From an uncultured Desulfobacterales bacterium (GTDB taxonomy: Bacteria > Desulfobacterota > Desulfobacteria > Desulfobacterales > G020354645): a DNA stretch of 15,222 bases. The position numbers and the translations under genes are program-made. Under the pieces are notes generated by a model, which worked only from the letters and a program-made list of their open reading frames with translations, was not told where the DNA came from and did no database searches. Positions 14,396-15,222 of this stretch are shown piece after piece; within the stretch, counting starts at the first letter, position 1, and every line of letters starts with the position of its first letter. The DNA lies in assembly GCA_947259865.1 (NCBI GenBank), contig CAMYNZ010000284.1:1-15222 (forward strand), in the 5' to 3' direction.

Positions 14396-15222
14396 TCAAA
14401 AGAAAAAGACGGGTTTTCAATCAACCCCCTTATTGAAATGGTAAGATCATCGGATTCGGATTTCAAGGCATTCAATATTGCGGACGGCAGGCTCCAATCC
14501 TGTTGGGTTAGAACGAGAGAATGCGGACTTAACCTGCCAGACAGCTCTATGGTACTTTTATTAATTGGATTTTTCAAGACCCCAAACCCGGATAAGCTAG
14601 CGTCAAACTGGTCACCCCTAAAATTACAGCTTTCCAGCCCTATTCTGCCATCACGCATAAATACATCGGCTTCAATCCGTTCAAAGGTCAACAATTCCTG
14701 GTTTAAGATCAGATTCTCGGATTGCAGCGCGATGTCCAAAATTTCGATCCTGGCGCGCATTGTGTGGCCGGTTTCGGGTCGGGTTTGGTAGCTGATTTCC
14801 ATCCCCAAGACACCCGATAATTTAATGGCAGTTTGGTTTTGGATTGCAGGTAGATCTGCCAGTTGCATCCCGGAAATTTTGGCCTCCATGTCAAATTGTC
14901 CGGGCTGGTTTGTGGCAGTAAGATAGGCTGTGCCGATTGCACTGCCACTATGCGCATTTAAGTTGAAAAAAAGTATCCTTCTGGTGCGCAACAAAGAGGC
15001 CAACCTTGGAACCAACCGCATCTCCTCAGCTTTGAACATCCGGTTGCCGGTATAATCAAAGCTGACGGTATCGAGCCTTAAACCGGGGGGAAATGTTGGA
15101 AAAACCTTTCCGATCGACACTTCCAGATCCGGATTGATTTGATTGACTTTAAAAATTATATACCTTTTTACGAACTCAGACGGGAAAAGATAATAAATCA
15201 GAAAGACCATGGTTGAGATTAT
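14392..15222 (-). CDS. gspN: Type II secretion system protein GspN (5' end missing)
   Basis: This GspN family protein is an inner-membrane-anchored periplasmic protein with an AsmA-like beta-rich fold, found in type II secretion loci. The visible part starts with a hydrophobic segment (MVFLIYYLFPSEF), then VSIGKVFPTFPPGLRLDTVSF, an amphipathic repeat-like beta region and an ALKSESDD...LTISIRGLIENPSFSFE ending typical of the family. The first ATG is at 15208-15210, but the frame stays open to the right edge (codons for I, I, S, T before it). A membrane segment beginning at that ATG would be unusually short, so the gene most likely continues beyond the window. Its stop overlaps the gspC start by 4 bases, so the two are one operon. 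Confidence 0.82.
   Translation of the reverse strand: MISTMVFLIYYLFPSEFVKRYIIFKVNQINPDLEVSIGKVFPTFPPGLRLDTVSFDYTGNRMFKAEEMRLVPRLASLLRTRRILFFNLNAHSGSAIGTAYLTATNQPGQFDMEAKISGMQLADLPAIQNQTAIKLSGVLGMEISYQTRPETGHTMRARIEILDIALQSENLILNQELLTFERIEADVFMRDGRIGLESCNFRGDQFDASLSGFGVLKNPINKSTIELSGRLSPHSLVLTQQDWSLPSAILNALKSESDDLTISIRGLIENPSFSFE

Noticed and set aside
1..15222. CRISPR array, tRNA or rRNA genes
   Set aside because: No regularly spaced direct repeats and no tRNA- or rRNA-like segments were seen on either strand, within the limits of reading by eye.

Overview
The window looks like a chromosomal segment from a Desulfobacterota (former Deltaproteobacteria) genome, probably Desulfobacterales-like. 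This is inferred from gene content and from several predicted TTG/GTG starts, not from a marker gene. Housekeeping genes flank a central accessory block: a PUFA-synthase-like (pfa) secondary lipid locus with mobile-element debris inside it.

Layout. Positions 31-163 hold a structured, GC-richer stretch resembling the 5' end (domain I) of a group II intron, which stops abruptly at AT-rich DNA. Next is a two-gene operon on the + strand: an M24 Xaa-Pro peptidase (352-1470) and a XerC/XerD-type tyrosine recombinase (1485-2381). A 280-bp spacer precedes pfaD (2662-4329), a flavin-dependent enoyl reductase of the PfaD family. The 830 bp after pfaD contain no convincing gene. They hold a 360-bp MITE-like element with 16-bp terminal inverted repeats bounded by CTAG, a second inverted-repeat element with 40-bp imperfect arms, and a perfect 22-bp palindrome. 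A MerR-like regulator (minus strand, ending 5163) is divergent from the large synthase gene.

The synthase (5902-12337) has the order KS-AT-ACP-ACP-KR-DH, as in PfaA but with only two ACPs. It is split into two reading frames by an apparent one-base shift in the linker between the ACPs (9592-9654). All catalytic residues I could check on both sides are intact. This fits either a sequencing/assembly slip at AAAA 9614-9617 or a recent mutation. PfaD would supply the enoyl reduction that the synthase lacks. No pfaB, pfaC (KS-CLF-DH-DH) or pfaE (phosphopantetheinyl transferase) is in the window, so partners must lie elsewhere or the system is reduced. An identical 12-mer that includes a TTGACA box lies upstream of both pfaD and pfaA, and might be a shared control site for the divergent regulator.

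Downstream, on the minus strand, are an ADP-ribosylglycohydrolase (DraG family, 12368-13150) convergent with the synthase, a 360-bp spacer with hairpins and a candidate promoter, then gspC (13511-14395) and gspN (14392 to the right edge, 5' end cut off). These encode type II secretion components, but gspD does not follow gspC here.
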